Source: Anaerolineae bacterium (GTDB taxonomy: Bacteria > Chloroflexota > Anaerolineae > Aggregatilineales > UBA3940). From it: a stretch of DNA of 59,757 nt. The notes below the pieces were generated by a model. It saw only the letters and a list, made by a program, of their open reading frames with translations. It was not told where the DNA came from and did not search any database. Of the stretch, positions 1 to 9,000 are shown piece after piece; positions within the stretch are counted from its first letter, which is position 1, and each line of letters begins with the position of its first letter. The stretch lies in contig JAFGOY010000081.1 of NCBI GenBank assembly GCA_016926255.1, forward strand, positions 1 through 59,757, written 5' to 3'. The position numbers and the translations under genes are program-made.

Positions 1-94
1 CAGGTTAAGCATTTGTTTGACTCCTTCAACCAGAGTCAGCTTAACTTGCCCCTTCACGTTTGTCTACCAAATGGATAAAGTCGAGTGGTAGAAG

Positions 95-119
95 CTGGCA
101 GCATTCACAATGCTGCCAG
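95..119. other. Strong hairpin of unknown role
   Basis: A perfect 10-bp stem (CTGGCAGCAT pairing with ATGCTGCCAG) closes a 5-base loop. Neither side has a T-run, so it is not a textbook terminator. Bases 1-94 contain a short inverted pair (GTTAAGC near base 4 and GCTTAAC near base 39). I see no gene in bases 1-229. Confidence 0.5.
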
Positions 120-174
120 GGCACTCACAGGGCAACGGTTCGGCAAACCAGCCTGGAAGGCCCAATGATCAAGC

Positions 175-202
175 AAACACGCCCTCGTATGAGGGCGTGT
201 TT
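175..202. terminator. Probable bidirectional terminator
   Basis: A perfect 12-bp stem (AAACACGCCCTC with GAGGGCGTGTTT) closes the loop GTAT. The T-rich tail is better on the plus side (TTTGTTTT), but the stem lies just past the stop of the minus-strand PhoU fragment. It could serve that fragment and a plus-strand gene left of the window. Confidence 0.65.
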
Positions 203-229
203 GTTTTCAATCCGTGCGCCGGTACAGCG

Positions 230-535
230 TCATGACTCGGTGGTGGTTGGGTTGAAGTCCTCCGGAACGCCGGTAGTCGCATAGACGATCCGCTCGCAGA
301 TGTTGGTCACCCGGTCGCCGACGCGCTCCAGATTGTGACCGGCCCACAGCAGGTACGTCCCCTTTTCGACCGACAGCTTGCCCTTGCTCATTGCCGAAAC
401 GGTATCGTCGAACAGCGAGCGGTACAGGTCGTCCAGTTCTGAATCGAGACTGGCGAGTTCGCGCGCCTGATCCGCGTCTAGGCCGATGTAGGCGTCCATC
501 ACCTGGACGATCATGTTGTGTACGGTCTCGGTCAT
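230..535 (-). CDS. Single-domain PhoU-like protein, probably a truncated phoU
   Basis: This 101-residue product matches only the C-terminal three-helix half of PhoU, the regulator that links the Pst phosphate transporter to the PhoR kinase. The signature LERVGDRVTNICERIVY (about residues 69-85) corresponds to the metal-binding helix of PhoU. Full PhoU has two such repeats and about 215-230 residues. In the same frame a TGA lies eight codons above the ATG, and the region beyond it is the terminator of the next gene, so the N-terminal half is absent and not merely frameshifted. The Shine-Dalgarno is weak and no clear promoter is visible. It may be a decayed duplicate or a genuine one-domain protein. 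The domain call is secure; function is uncertain. Confidence 0.7.
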   Translation of the reverse strand: MTETVHNMIVQVMDAYIGLDADQARELASLDSELDDLYRSLFDDTVSAMSKGKLSVEKGTYLLWAGHNLERVGDRVTNICERIVYATTGVPEDFNPTTTES

Positions 536-613
536 CCTGGGAACCTGGTAGGGGATTCAATGTTAAGACGATAAAGCAAAAATCAGGGGGGAAAAGTGGA
601 GTGGAAAGAAAAA

Positions 614-636
614 CGCCCGCAACGGTTGTGCGGGCG
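614..636 (-). terminator. Intrinsic terminator of the BioD/DRTGG gene
   Basis: On the minus strand the arms GCCCGC and GCGGGC form a stem followed by a T-run (A-run at plus bases 609-613). It sits 33 bases past the stop codon at 669 and separates that gene from the PhoU fragment. Confidence 0.75.
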
Positions 637-668
637 TCGTAAAGCCTGTTTTCAATGAGATACCCGGT

Positions 669-1739
669 CTAGCTGCCTAACAGCCCCAGCAGCCGTTTGT
701 AATCGACGGTTTCGGCCATCAGCTCTTCGAAGCGGGCGAGCTTCTCTGCCTGCCCCAGCCGTGTTTTGCCGAACACTTCGTCAATCGCCTGAACCGTTTC
801 GAGGGTGTTGGTCTTGACCAGCAGCGTGCAGACACCGGTTTCGTTGGCGCGTTCGAGCACGTCGGCGCGTGGGTGGAGATTGCCGGTCAGGATCAGGCAG
901 ATGGTTGAGGTTTCCAGCGCGGCAAGCTGCACGTCGGTGCGGTCGCCGCCGGTGATCACCGCCTTGTTGCCGATCCGCTGGAAGCGCTTGACCGCTTCTT
1001 CGGCACGCATCGCGCCGACCATCAGGTGCTCGACAAGCAGGCTGGTATCGGCGGCTTTGTCGGTGAGAATCTCCGCGTCGAGGGTTTCGATCAATTCTTC
1101 GATGCTGATCGCCGCCAGCTGGGGGCGTTCGGGGAGGATGCCCAATACCCTGACGCCGCGTTCTTCAAGGAAGGGCGCGGCCTGTTCGGTGGCGAAGTCC
1201 ATTGCATCCGCCGGGACGCGGTTGAAGAGCACCCCCAGCAGCCGGTCGCCGAGCCGGAACTGGGCGGTCAGCGCATCGTCGAGGAGCCGCATCCGCCCGC
1301 CATAGCGGATCACGACGAGCGCATCGGCGTCGAGCATTTCGGCGACATAGGGGGTTGAGAGGCCAATCGAGTAGCCCATTCGCAGGCTGCCGCCGCCTTC
1401 GAGGAGCAGCATATCTTTACCTGCGCCGACCTTTTTCGCAGCAGCGGTGATGGAGTCTTTCAGGCGTCCTTCGTTTTCTTCTCCCAGGCAGTCCGGGAGG
1501 GTCGAGGGGGTGACGATGACCGGCGACAGGTCCTGGAGATCATCGGAGAGGGAGAGGACGTTCTTTACAAATACGACGTCTTCGTCTACGACACTCCCCG
1601 CCAGTTGTGTCGCCTTGTAGCTGACCGGCTTGAGATAGCCGACCTGGAAGCCCTCGGCTTGAAGGCGCTTACCGAGGCCGAGACAGACCGCAGTTTTTCC
1701 CGAAAAGTCTTCAATCGAAGTGATGTAAACGGCTTTCAC
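669..1739 (-). CDS. BioD-like/DRTGG phosphotransacetylase family protein
   Basis: The 356-residue protein has an N-terminal dethiobiotin-synthetase-like P-loop domain (SGKT at about residues 13-16) and a DRTGG-type domain from about residue 215. This pair forms the regulatory N-terminal half of some large phosphotransacetylases (Pta), but here there is no catalytic PTA_PTB domain. It therefore probably senses nucleotides or metabolites and does not make acetyl phosphate. It follows the ADP-forming acyl-CoA synthetase gene, consistent with a role around acetyl-CoA/acetate interconversion; that link is inferred. The start is GTG with GGGAGG 6-7 bases upstream. A hairpin terminator and a separate promoter candidate lie between the two genes. 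Confidence 0.75.
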   Translation of the reverse strand: MKAVYITSIEDFSGKTAVCLGLGKRLQAEGFQVGYLKPVSYKATQLAGSVVDEDVVFVKNVLSLSDDLQDLSPVIVTPSTLPDCLGEENEGRLKDSITAAAKKVGAGKDMLLLEGGGSLRMGYSIGLSTPYVAEMLDADALVVIRYGGRMRLLDDALTAQFRLGDRLLGVLFNRVPADAMDFATEQAAPFLEERGVRVLGILPERPQLAAISIEELIETLDAEILTDKAADTSLLVEHLMVGAMRAEEAVKRFQRIGNKAVITGGDRTDVQLAALETSTICLILTGNLHPRADVLERANETGVCTLLVKTNTLETVQAIDEVFGKTRLGQAEKLARFEELMAETVDYKRLLGLLGS

Positions 1740-1801
1740 AATCGTCCTCCCGTGATATATAAGTGCTGTCAGCGTTCTATTTGCCCGTGCTCCATATTCT
1801 C

Positions 1802-1830
1802 ATTATATCCAGGTCGGTGACCTGATCTCA
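1802..1830 (-). promoter_or_regulatory. Promoter candidate with an inverted repeat in the spacer
   Basis: A minus-strand TATAAT lies at 1802-1807. An inverted repeat with CAGGTC and GACCTG arms (1810-1824) fills the position between -10 and -35, as an operator would. The -35 match (TGAGAT at 1825-1830) is poor. It would drive the gene starting at 1739. Confidence 0.45.
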
Positions 1831-1847
1831 TATATTTGATAGAAAAA

Positions 1848-1872
1848 GGGAGCAGGTCGACAGCCTGCTCCC
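1848..1872 (-). terminator. Intrinsic terminator of the acyl-CoA synthetase gene
   Basis: A 9-bp stem (GGGAGCAGG with CCTGCTCCC) is followed on the minus strand by TTTTT (plus 1843-1847). It lies 28 bases past the stop at 1900. Confidence 0.85.
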
Positions 1873-1899
1873 GTGGTTTCATCATGTTGGCGGCGGTTG

Positions 1900-3999
1900 C
1901 TAACCCTTCAAAACCAGCCGCATGTCGATGGCGACCGCCCCGTTGCCTTCGTCGTAGACCATCAGCGGATTGATATCCAGCTCGACGATCTCCGGGAAGT
2001 CGAGCACGAGCTGGTTGATCCGCAGCAGCGTATCGACGATGGCAGCCTTGTCCGCCGGGGGCTTGCCGCGCACGCCGTCGAGCAGCGCATGGGAGCGAAT
2101 CTCGCCCAGCATCTCGTAGGCTTCTTCTTCGGAGAAGGGGGCGATGCGGAAGGTGGCGTCTTTCAGCACCTCGACGTAAATCCCGCCCAGCGCGAAGGTG
2201 ACCAGCGGCCCGAACTGCGGGTCGCGGTTCATCCCGACCAGGATTTCATGTCCCTGGGGGGCCATTTCCTGAACCAGGCAGCCCCAGATGCGTGCGCCGG
2301 GGACGTACTTCTCGGCCTGTTGAACCATCGTCTCGAAGGTCTCGCGGACTTCTTCGACGGTCTTCAGCCCGACCTTCACGCCGCCCACGTCGGTCTTGTG
2401 GAGGATATCGGGCGAGGCGATCTTCATCACAATCGGGAAGCCGTACTTCTCGGCCAGTTCGACGGCTTGATCAGCGCTTTCGGCAAGCTCGGCTTTGGGC
2501 ATCGGCAGGCCGTAGGCCTTCATGATGTCGCGGGCCTCGAAATCGCCAATCGAGGCGCGGCCATCGGCGCGAACCTTCTCAAAGACCTTTTTGACGGCGT
2601 CTTTGTCCACGTCGATCTGCTTGAATTCGGGCAGCGGCTTGGCGGCCAGCTTGCGGTAGTCGGACATTGCCTTGAGGGCGGTGACAGCGCGTTCGGGGAA
2701 CGGGTAGTTCGGCACGCCGCGCTTGGTCATCAGGTCGATGCCGGGAAGCACTGCCATCGCGCCCATGAAACTGGTCAGCACGGGCCGGTCGATTCTGTCA
2801 GACAGGTCGGCGATGGCTTCGGCGGTGCCGGTGATGTCGGTCATCGCCTGGGGGGTCAGCACGACCAGGATGCCGTCGACGTTCGGGTCTTTCGATACGA
2901 TGTCAATGGCGATCTTGTAGCGGTCGCTTTCGGCGTCGCCCAGCACGTCGACCGGGTTGCCGGTCGCGGCGGCGGGGGGCAGCACCGCGATCAATTGTTC
3001 GGTGGTTTCCTTTTCCAGCCGGGCGACGATCAGGCCGTTGCGCTCCAGCGCGTCGGTTGCCAGGATGCCCGGCCCACCGGCGTTGGTGATGATCGCGATC
3101 CGGTCACCTTTGAGCATCGGCTGGTAGGCGAACGCGCGGGCGATATCGAACATGTCTTCCATCGTGTTGGCGCGGATTATACCGGCCTGCTTGAAGGCGG
3201 CGGCGTAAGCCTGCTCGGAACCGGCAAGTGAACCGGTATGCGAGGAGACGGCCCGCGATCCGGCCTGGGTGACGCCCGACTTCACGGCGACGATGGGCTT
3301 CTTCTTGCTGGAGATGCGGGCGGCTTCGATGAAACGCTGCCCGTCGGGGACGCCTTCGATATAGGCCAGGTTGACATTGGCATTGTCGTCGTCGCCCCAG
3401 ACTTCCAGCAGGTCGATCTCGCTGACGTCGGCTTTGTTGCCGAGGGAGACGAACTTCGAGAAGCCGATCTCACCTGCCATCGAGAAGTCGAGGACGGCAG
3501 TGCCCAGCGCCCCGGATTGGGACATGAAGTTGACCGGGCCTTGCGGTGGCATCCCGGCGGAGAAGGAAGCGTTCAGGCGGCTGTAGGTATCGAGCACGCC
3601 CAGGACGTTCGGGCCAATGATGCGAATGCCGTACTCTCTGGCGATTTTCATCACTTCCTTTTCACGCTCGACGCCCTCATGCCCGGCTTCGCGGAAACCG
3701 GCAGTGATGATGATCACCGAGGTGATGCCCTTCTCGCCGCACTCACGAACGGTTTCGGCGACAAACTTGGCAGGGATCACCAGTTCGGCCAGGTCGACTT
3801 TGCCGGGGATCTCCGACACGCTTTTGTACGCCTGCAACCCCAGAATCTCGCCGCCTTTGGGGTTGACCGGGTAAACGGTGTTTTTTTCGGTGAAACCACT
3901 GTTGACCAGGTTCTCGACGACGCAGTAGCCGAGCTTGGACGGATTGGATGAAGCGCCTACGATTGCAACTGACTTTGGATTGAAGAAATTGTCAAGCAT
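1900..3999 (-). CDS. Acetate-CoA ligase (ADP-forming), fused alpha and beta subunits
   Basis: The 699-residue protein is a fused NDP-forming acyl-CoA synthetase. Domains in order are a CoA-binding Rossmann fold (about 1-130, with VAIVGAS), a flavodoxin-like ligase domain (about 150-290), a second ligase domain (about 300-440) and a C-terminal ATP-grasp domain (about 490-699, with PIVMKI and HKTDVGGV). The phosphorylated histidine expected in SHTGSLAG is His254. The reaction is acyl-CoA + ADP + Pi to acid + ATP + CoA, a fermentative ATP-yielding step well known in archaea and also found in Chloroflexota; substrate cannot be read from sequence. The start lies three bases after the stop of the upstream lipoprotein gene, whose last codons contain the ribosome-binding site AAAAAAGG, so the two are cotranscribed. 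Confidence 0.9.
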   Translation of the reverse strand: MLDNFFNPKSVAIVGASSNPSKLGYCVVENLVNSGFTEKNTVYPVNPKGGEILGLQAYKSVSEIPGKVDLAELVIPAKFVAETVRECGEKGITSVIIITAGFREAGHEGVEREKEVMKIAREYGIRIIGPNVLGVLDTYSRLNASFSAGMPPQGPVNFMSQSGALGTAVLDFSMAGEIGFSKFVSLGNKADVSEIDLLEVWGDDDNANVNLAYIEGVPDGQRFIEAARISSKKKPIVAVKSGVTQAGSRAVSSHTGSLAGSEQAYAAAFKQAGIIRANTMEDMFDIARAFAYQPMLKGDRIAIITNAGGPGILATDALERNGLIVARLEKETTEQLIAVLPPAAATGNPVDVLGDAESDRYKIAIDIVSKDPNVDGILVVLTPQAMTDITGTAEAIADLSDRIDRPVLTSFMGAMAVLPGIDLMTKRGVPNYPFPERAVTALKAMSDYRKLAAKPLPEFKQIDVDKDAVKKVFEKVRADGRASIGDFEARDIMKAYGLPMPKAELAESADQAVELAEKYGFPIVMKIASPDILHKTDVGGVKVGLKTVEEVRETFETMVQQAEKYVPGARIWGCLVQEMAPQGHEILVGMNRDPQFGPLVTFALGGIYVEVLKDATFRIAPFSEEEAYEMLGEIRSHALLDGVRGKPPADKAAIVDTLLRINQLVLDFPEIVELDINPLMVYDEGNGAVAIDMRLVLKG

Positions 4000-4002
4000 A
4001 AT

Positions 4003-5265
4003 TTACCTTTTTTCTAGTGACTGATGGGGTGAATATACAATGGACGGTGCGCTGTATTCCTGCGCGATACTATCAAGTGCCGTAACGCGGGGCGGTTCGC
4101 TGCCTGCCACATCGGGCAGCAGGTATAACTCCCACGCGCCATCAAGCGGCAGCAGGGTGTAAACGACGCCTTCGTCATAAGGCTCGTAGTCAAAAAGTCC
4201 TTCACGCCCGGAGCCGGGAGGGGATTGGCTCCAGGTTGAAGGTTGTTCGGTCGATGCCCACGCCCAGTATTGATCGAGCTGTCCGGGGTCATCGCCGGAA
4301 GGCCGGACCAGGTCGAGAAGCAGGCGCTGACCGTCGTCATGCCAGCGGACGCCGTAAATATTCTGCCCCTGCGGTGCTTCCAGGGTGAAGGAACTGCCGC
4401 CGCCGATGTCGGCGACCTGCACGGCGCTGGCCGACTGGCTGTCCTGATCGATCAGCAGGTAGGCGACCTGGCTGCCATCGGGCGATACACTCGGCGAACT
4501 GATGAACTGTGCTTCCGGGGCACCGGCGATTTCTTGAATTGTGCCGGATGTGGGGGATATGGATACGAGACGCTGGGTTTCGAAGCTGGGCGCAGCCGGG
4601 CTTAACACAAGCAGGCTCTCGTCAGGCCAGGCGATGGGCACCAGCGAGGGAGAATCGCCAAACATCTCCCGGCTGCCCAGCAAAACCGAATCGCCGCCAT
4701 CGGGTGAAACGGAGTCGATACGCCAGTCGGCGCTGCTGAGAGGGGACTCGTCGGCGACCTGCGTATAGGCCAACCCGCTGGCATCGTCGGCCAGGAACAG
4801 GGCAATGATTCGGTAGCCGGGGAGGGGGGTGGCTGCCAGCCGGGCATTCGGCTCACCCAGGTCCCAGGCGGCGATTCCATGCTGCTGGCCGTCGGCATCC
4901 CAGACGAGGTAAGCCAGATGACTTGCGTCATGCGAGGCGACGAGGCTCGAAGCCTGCTGGCCTTCGTTGAGCGGGAGATCGACGACGGTGATTTCGCCAT
5001 CAGGTGATACACCGGCGATCTTTGCCGCCTCACCTTCAATGCCGACCCAGACCTGCCGGGGGTCGAGCGCCTGCGCGGGGGTGGATTCGAGGGTAGGTTC
5101 GAGCGAGGGAATTTCGGTTGATGGTGTATCGAGCGGGGGTGCTGGCGTGGGGGTAAGCGTATGCTGCTCATCGCCGGGGGACAGGATGTCACATGCGGTA
5201 AGCACAAAAAAGCAGAGGATCAGCGCCGCAGTGGGCGCTTTGAGGCATACGCCGTACTCAATCAT
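4003..5265 (-). CDS. Lipoprotein with TolB/PD40-like beta-propeller
   Basis: The predicted product has 420 residues. A signal peptide ends in the lipobox LTAC, followed by a Thr/Pro/Ser-rich linker and a region with repeated propeller strands such as GVSPDGEITVV and SPSVSPDGSQVAYL. I use the ATG at 5265 because it gives a normal 25-residue signal sequence; an upstream GTG at 5301 adds twelve polar residues and has a badly spaced ribosome-binding site. The protein should sit on the outer face of the membrane and bind a ligand or partner; no catalytic motif is visible. It overlaps functionally with the acyl-CoA synthetase gene only through shared transcription, so a metabolic role should not be assumed. 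Confidence 0.75.
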   Translation of the reverse strand: MIEYGVCLKAPTAALILCFFVLTACDILSPGDEQHTLTPTPAPPLDTPSTEIPSLEPTLESTPAQALDPRQVWVGIEGEAAKIAGVSPDGEITVVDLPLNEGQQASSLVASHDASHLAYLVWDADGQQHGIAAWDLGEPNARLAATPLPGYRIIALFLADDASGLAYTQVADESPLSSADWRIDSVSPDGGDSVLLGSREMFGDSPSLVPIAWPDESLLVLSPAAPSFETQRLVSISPTSGTIQEIAGAPEAQFISSPSVSPDGSQVAYLLIDQDSQSASAVQVADIGGGSSFTLEAPQGQNIYGVRWHDDGQRLLLDLVRPSGDDPGQLDQYWAWASTEQPSTWSQSPPGSGREGLFDYEPYDEGVVYTLLPLDGAWELYLLPDVAGSEPPRVTALDSIAQEYSAPSIVYSPHQSLEKR

Positions 5266-5463
5266 TTGCTGATCGTCCGCAGCTGCCTGCGGAGTATCCA
5301 CATCTCCCGGTCTTTATTCCAGAGAATCTTCCGGGCACAATGATCGACTGCCCAGGGCAGAACGCCCAGGCAGCCAATATGAAACAACGTCACGGGCTTG
5401 AAAATACCGGTTATCGTAAGCCACAAATCTGGATATGTTGTGACTAATCGGTTACCCACCGAA

Positions 5464-5469
5464 ATTATA
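5464..5469 (-). promoter_or_regulatory. Candidate -10 element for the lipoprotein/acyl-CoA synthetase operon
   Basis: A perfect minus-strand TATAAT about 200 bases upstream of the lipoprotein start, in a local AT-rich patch (5460-5500). The -35 position holds only a T-run. Apart from this and the terminator at 5561-5592, bases 5266-5600 hold nothing recognisable. Confidence 0.5.
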
Positions 5470-5560
5470 GCATGGAAGCAAAAGATAAAAAATGGCCTGA
5501 ACTGGACACAGAGCTTTATCTGGCAATTGTGTGAAAAACGTCACAAAACAGCGTCCGAAA

Positions 5561-5592
5561 AAAGAGCCCCACCTGCTGTGGTGAGGCTCTTT
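5561..5592 (-). terminator. Intrinsic terminator of the receiver gene
   Basis: An outer 8-bp stem (AAAGAGCC with GGCTCTTT) encloses an inner CCAC/GTGG hairpin. On the minus strand it ends in a T-run, eight bases past the stop codon of the receiver gene. Confidence 0.85.
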
Positions 5593-5600
5593 GATATCTC

Positions 5601-6005
5601 CTACGGGATTACCCTTTTTTTGCCCTTCCGGCCTTTCGTGTCGCTGCTCAGCACTTCACCGATTTTAGTCAGCAGGGCTGCCGGATCGAACGGCTTGAGA
5701 ATATAGTCGATGGCCCCGGCGTCCATTCCGTCCAGGACTTCTTTTTCCTGCCCTTTGGCTGACAGAAAGATGACCGGGATTTTAGCGGTGCGGGGGTTGT
5801 CTTTTAATTTCCGGCAGGCTTCGTAGCCGGTCATCCGCGGCATACGGACGTCAAGCACGATCAGGTCGGGCCTGACGCGCGGCGCGGCTTTGACCGCCTC
5901 TTCGCCGTTGTTGGTGACCACGACATCGAACCCGCCGAACTTGAGGGTATAGGTGATCAATTCCCGGATGTCCGGCTCATCTTCAGCGATGAGAATCTTG
6001 GTCAT
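5601..6005 (-). CDS. Single-domain response regulator (CheY-like receiver)
   Basis: The 134-residue protein is a stand-alone receiver. It has the acidic pair at the end of strand 1 (ILIAEDEPD), the phospho-acceptor Asp52 in LIVLDVRMP, a Ser at the switch position (FLSAK) and Lys104 in YILKPF. There is no output domain; a short basic tail (KGRKGKKR) follows. I chose the ATG at 6005 because AAAGGGAG lies at ideal spacing. It starts 36 bases after the stop of the 13-GAF kinase and is probably its phosphorylation target. Output would be by protein-protein contact. Confidence 0.9.
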   Translation of the reverse strand: MTKILIAEDEPDIRELITYTLKFGGFDVVVTNNGEEAVKAAPRVRPDLIVLDVRMPRMTGYEACRKLKDNPRTAKIPVIFLSAKGQEKEVLDGMDAGAIDYILKPFDPAALLTKIGEVLSSDTKGRKGKKRVIP

Positions 6006-6040
6006 GACTCCCTTTCTGTGCATTCCATCGCAGGTGGGTC

Positions 6041-9000
6041 TCAGGCCGGTGAACCGGCGGTGAACATATCGGTTTCCTCGAATTTATAGGGCAGCCAGAT
6101 GCTGAATGTACTGCCTTCGCCTTCCTGACTTTCGAACCAGACCCGTCCACTGTGCATCTCGATGATCTGCTGGACAATCGAGAGACCCAGTCCGGTTCCG
6201 GCGTGTTTGAAGACGAGCGGCTGGCTCTCACCCCGGAAGAAGCGTTCGAATACCCGCTCTTTGGCTTCATCCGGAATCCCGATCCCGGTGTCGATAACAT
6301 CGATCTGGATGCCCTCGGCATCAGGCTTGATGCTTATTGTAACACTTCCATCGTCCGGTGTGTACTGGTACGCATTGCTGACCAGGTTGGTCATGATCTG
6401 CATCAGGCGGTCGTAGTCGGCTTCGATGGGGACCAGGTCTTCCGGTATCTCGGCGTATAGTTCGATGCTTCGCCCTTCCTCCGTCTTGCGACCCTCGAAG
6501 GCGGCCAGTATGTCGTCGACCAGTTCGTTCATTTGAACCGGCTGGATGTCGAGTTCGAACTGGCCCTGCTCGATGCGGGAGATATCGAGCAGGTCGTTCA
6601 CCAGCAGGCTGAGCCGGTCGGCGTTGCTCTTGACCGTCTCCAGGAAGCGCCGTTGTTCGGGTGTCACTTCACCGGCAGCGCCGAGCAGCAGCAGGTCGGC
6701 ATAACCCTTAATGCTGGTCATCGGCGTTCTAAGCTCGTGCGAGACGCGGGCGACGAACTCACTCTTGATGCGGTCGGCCATGACCTCACGGGTGATATCG
6801 CGGAAGACGGATACCAGTCCCAGGTATTCGGAACCGTGAAGCACCGGGGAGACGTGCACCTGCACGACCCGGTCTTCGAATTCGATCTGCTCGGAGAGGA
6901 ACTCCCCGGCATATTCGCGCGGGCTGGCCTGCCACGCTGCGAAGCGAGTATCCCAGGTTTCAGCGCCGGAGCCGTAGAGACCGGTCAACTCGCCGGAGGG
7001 CCGCCCGAGCACCTGGTCACGGCGAAGGCCGAGCGTGCGCTCAGCGGCGGCGTTGAAGAGGATGATCTCGCCCGCCTGGTCGGACACCATTACGCCGTCA
7101 GCCACAGACTCAAGGATAGCCTGGCTCTTGGCGGCTTCGGTTTGCTGGCTGCGGAGCATCACGCCGAGACGTTCGGCCTGGTCACGGATCAGGCGATAAA
7201 GCTCGGCGTTGTTGATCGCGTTGGCGACCTGCCGTGCCGCTGCCTCGACCAGTGTGAGGTGATCTTCGCTGAAGGCACCTTCGGTGTTGCTGTTGAAGAA
7301 GATACAGCCAAGCACGTCGCCGGTAGCGACCAGCGGCGCGCCAAGCAGCGAGCGGCGCTCCTCGGTGCCGGGGATGTTCGCCCAGCGGGGATCGACCTGC
7401 ACGTTGTCGATCACCAGCGATTGCTGGTTGTCCATCACCCAACCGGCCAGTCCTTCGTGGCGGTGAAGTTCGACGCGCCGCCCGCCGGGCGGGAGGGTAG
7501 CGTCATATTCCATCGAGGCGCGGTGGATCAGCATGTCGGACTGCGGGTCGACCAGGAACAGGGTGCCCGTGTCAGCGCCAACCGCCTCGCCGACCAGTTC
7601 CAGGGCGCGGTTCAGCACCATGTCGAGGTCGAGACTGGTCGTCAACTCGACGGCAATCTTGTAAAGCGTATCGATCCGGTCGCGCTCTTCCCTGAGTTCG
7701 GCGGTGCGCTCTTCGACGCGTTGCTCAAGCTCTTCGGAAAGCTGGACCATCTGGGCATAGAGCCGGGCGTTGGTCATCGCGGCGGCGACCTGCCCGGCGA
7801 AGGTTCGCATCAGGGCTAGATCGTTTTCGTCCAGCGGGTTGTCCTCACCAGACGAAACGCTGAGCACCCCGAGCACTTCTGCGTCGGAGATAATCGGCAC
7901 GGCGATTTCGTTATGAACCCAGTCTTTGATCTCCAGATAGTCGGGATCGTCCCTGACGTTCATCACAAGCTGTGGTGTATGCTGCAATATGGCACGCCCG
8001 ACGATCCCGGCGTCGAGGGAAAGATGTTTGATCCGGCTTACCTCTTCTTCCGAGAAGCCATGATGGGCCTGGATTTGCAGCCCGTTTTCCTCGACGGTGA
8101 ACAGGCCGATCAGCGGGTACTTGAATGCGTTCGCCAGCTCGCCGACGACGCGCTCGAAGATTTCTTGCAGGTCAAGCGCGGAGTTCACCACGCGGGAGAC
8201 TTCCTGCAGGGTGGTCGTCTCTGAGAGGCGCTGTTCAAGCTCGCTGTAGAGGCGGGCATTCTCGATTGAGACGGCGACCTGGGCGGCAATCGGGTTGAGG
8301 ACGCGCAGGTTGGCCTCGTTGAACCTGACCCGCCCTTCGTAGTCTTCGATAGCCATGACGCCGTGCATCTCACCGGAAACCAGCGGTATGGACAGGAACG
8401 ATCTCAGCCCTTCCTCAATGTGTTTCAGGCCAAGCTCGGACACCTTCTCCATGACGTTGTCGGAGATCAGCAGCGGTTCGCTGGTGTTCAAAACATGGCT
8501 GTACAGGTCGGAATTGGCATCGACCGGTTCCAGCCCGATGCGCAGCCCGTTCCGCACTGCCAGCGGGAAGATGATCTTTTCGCTGAATTTGTCACGGCGG
8601 GCGATGGTGAGCGAGTTCGCGCCAAACAGCTTTTCGACCTGGCTGATCAACATCTGGTACAGGTCTTCGATGGAGATGATCTGGGTGATCGCCCGGCTGA
8701 GTTCGTTGATCTGGGAAAGCTCATCGAGCCGCTGCTCGGTTTCGTCATGAAGTCGGGCGTTTTCCATCGCCGTCGCCACCGACGATCCAAGCGCGTTTGC
8801 CAGCCGCAGGTCGCGCTGGGCGAACTGGTGGCCCTCGCGGGTATACCAGAGTTCGGCCATACCGATGGCCTCGTCACGCACGCCAAGCGGCAGGATCAGC
8901 AGACCGGCGGTGGCGCGCTGGCTCAACCAATCCGCTTCGGCAGCCGAGAGATCGGGGCTGCCCGTTTCGAGCACAATCACACGCTGCTCGGTGATTGCCT

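Noticed and set aside
1-60. GTTAAGC/GCTTAAC inverted pair as the end of an insertion sequence
   Set aside because: No transposase frame, no target duplication, and the window edge prevents a check.
1873-3231. A 452-codon plus-strand frame opposite the acyl-CoA synthetase gene
   Set aside because: The minus-strand product is a full, recognisable enzyme; the plus frame is low-complexity shadow without a ribosome-binding site.
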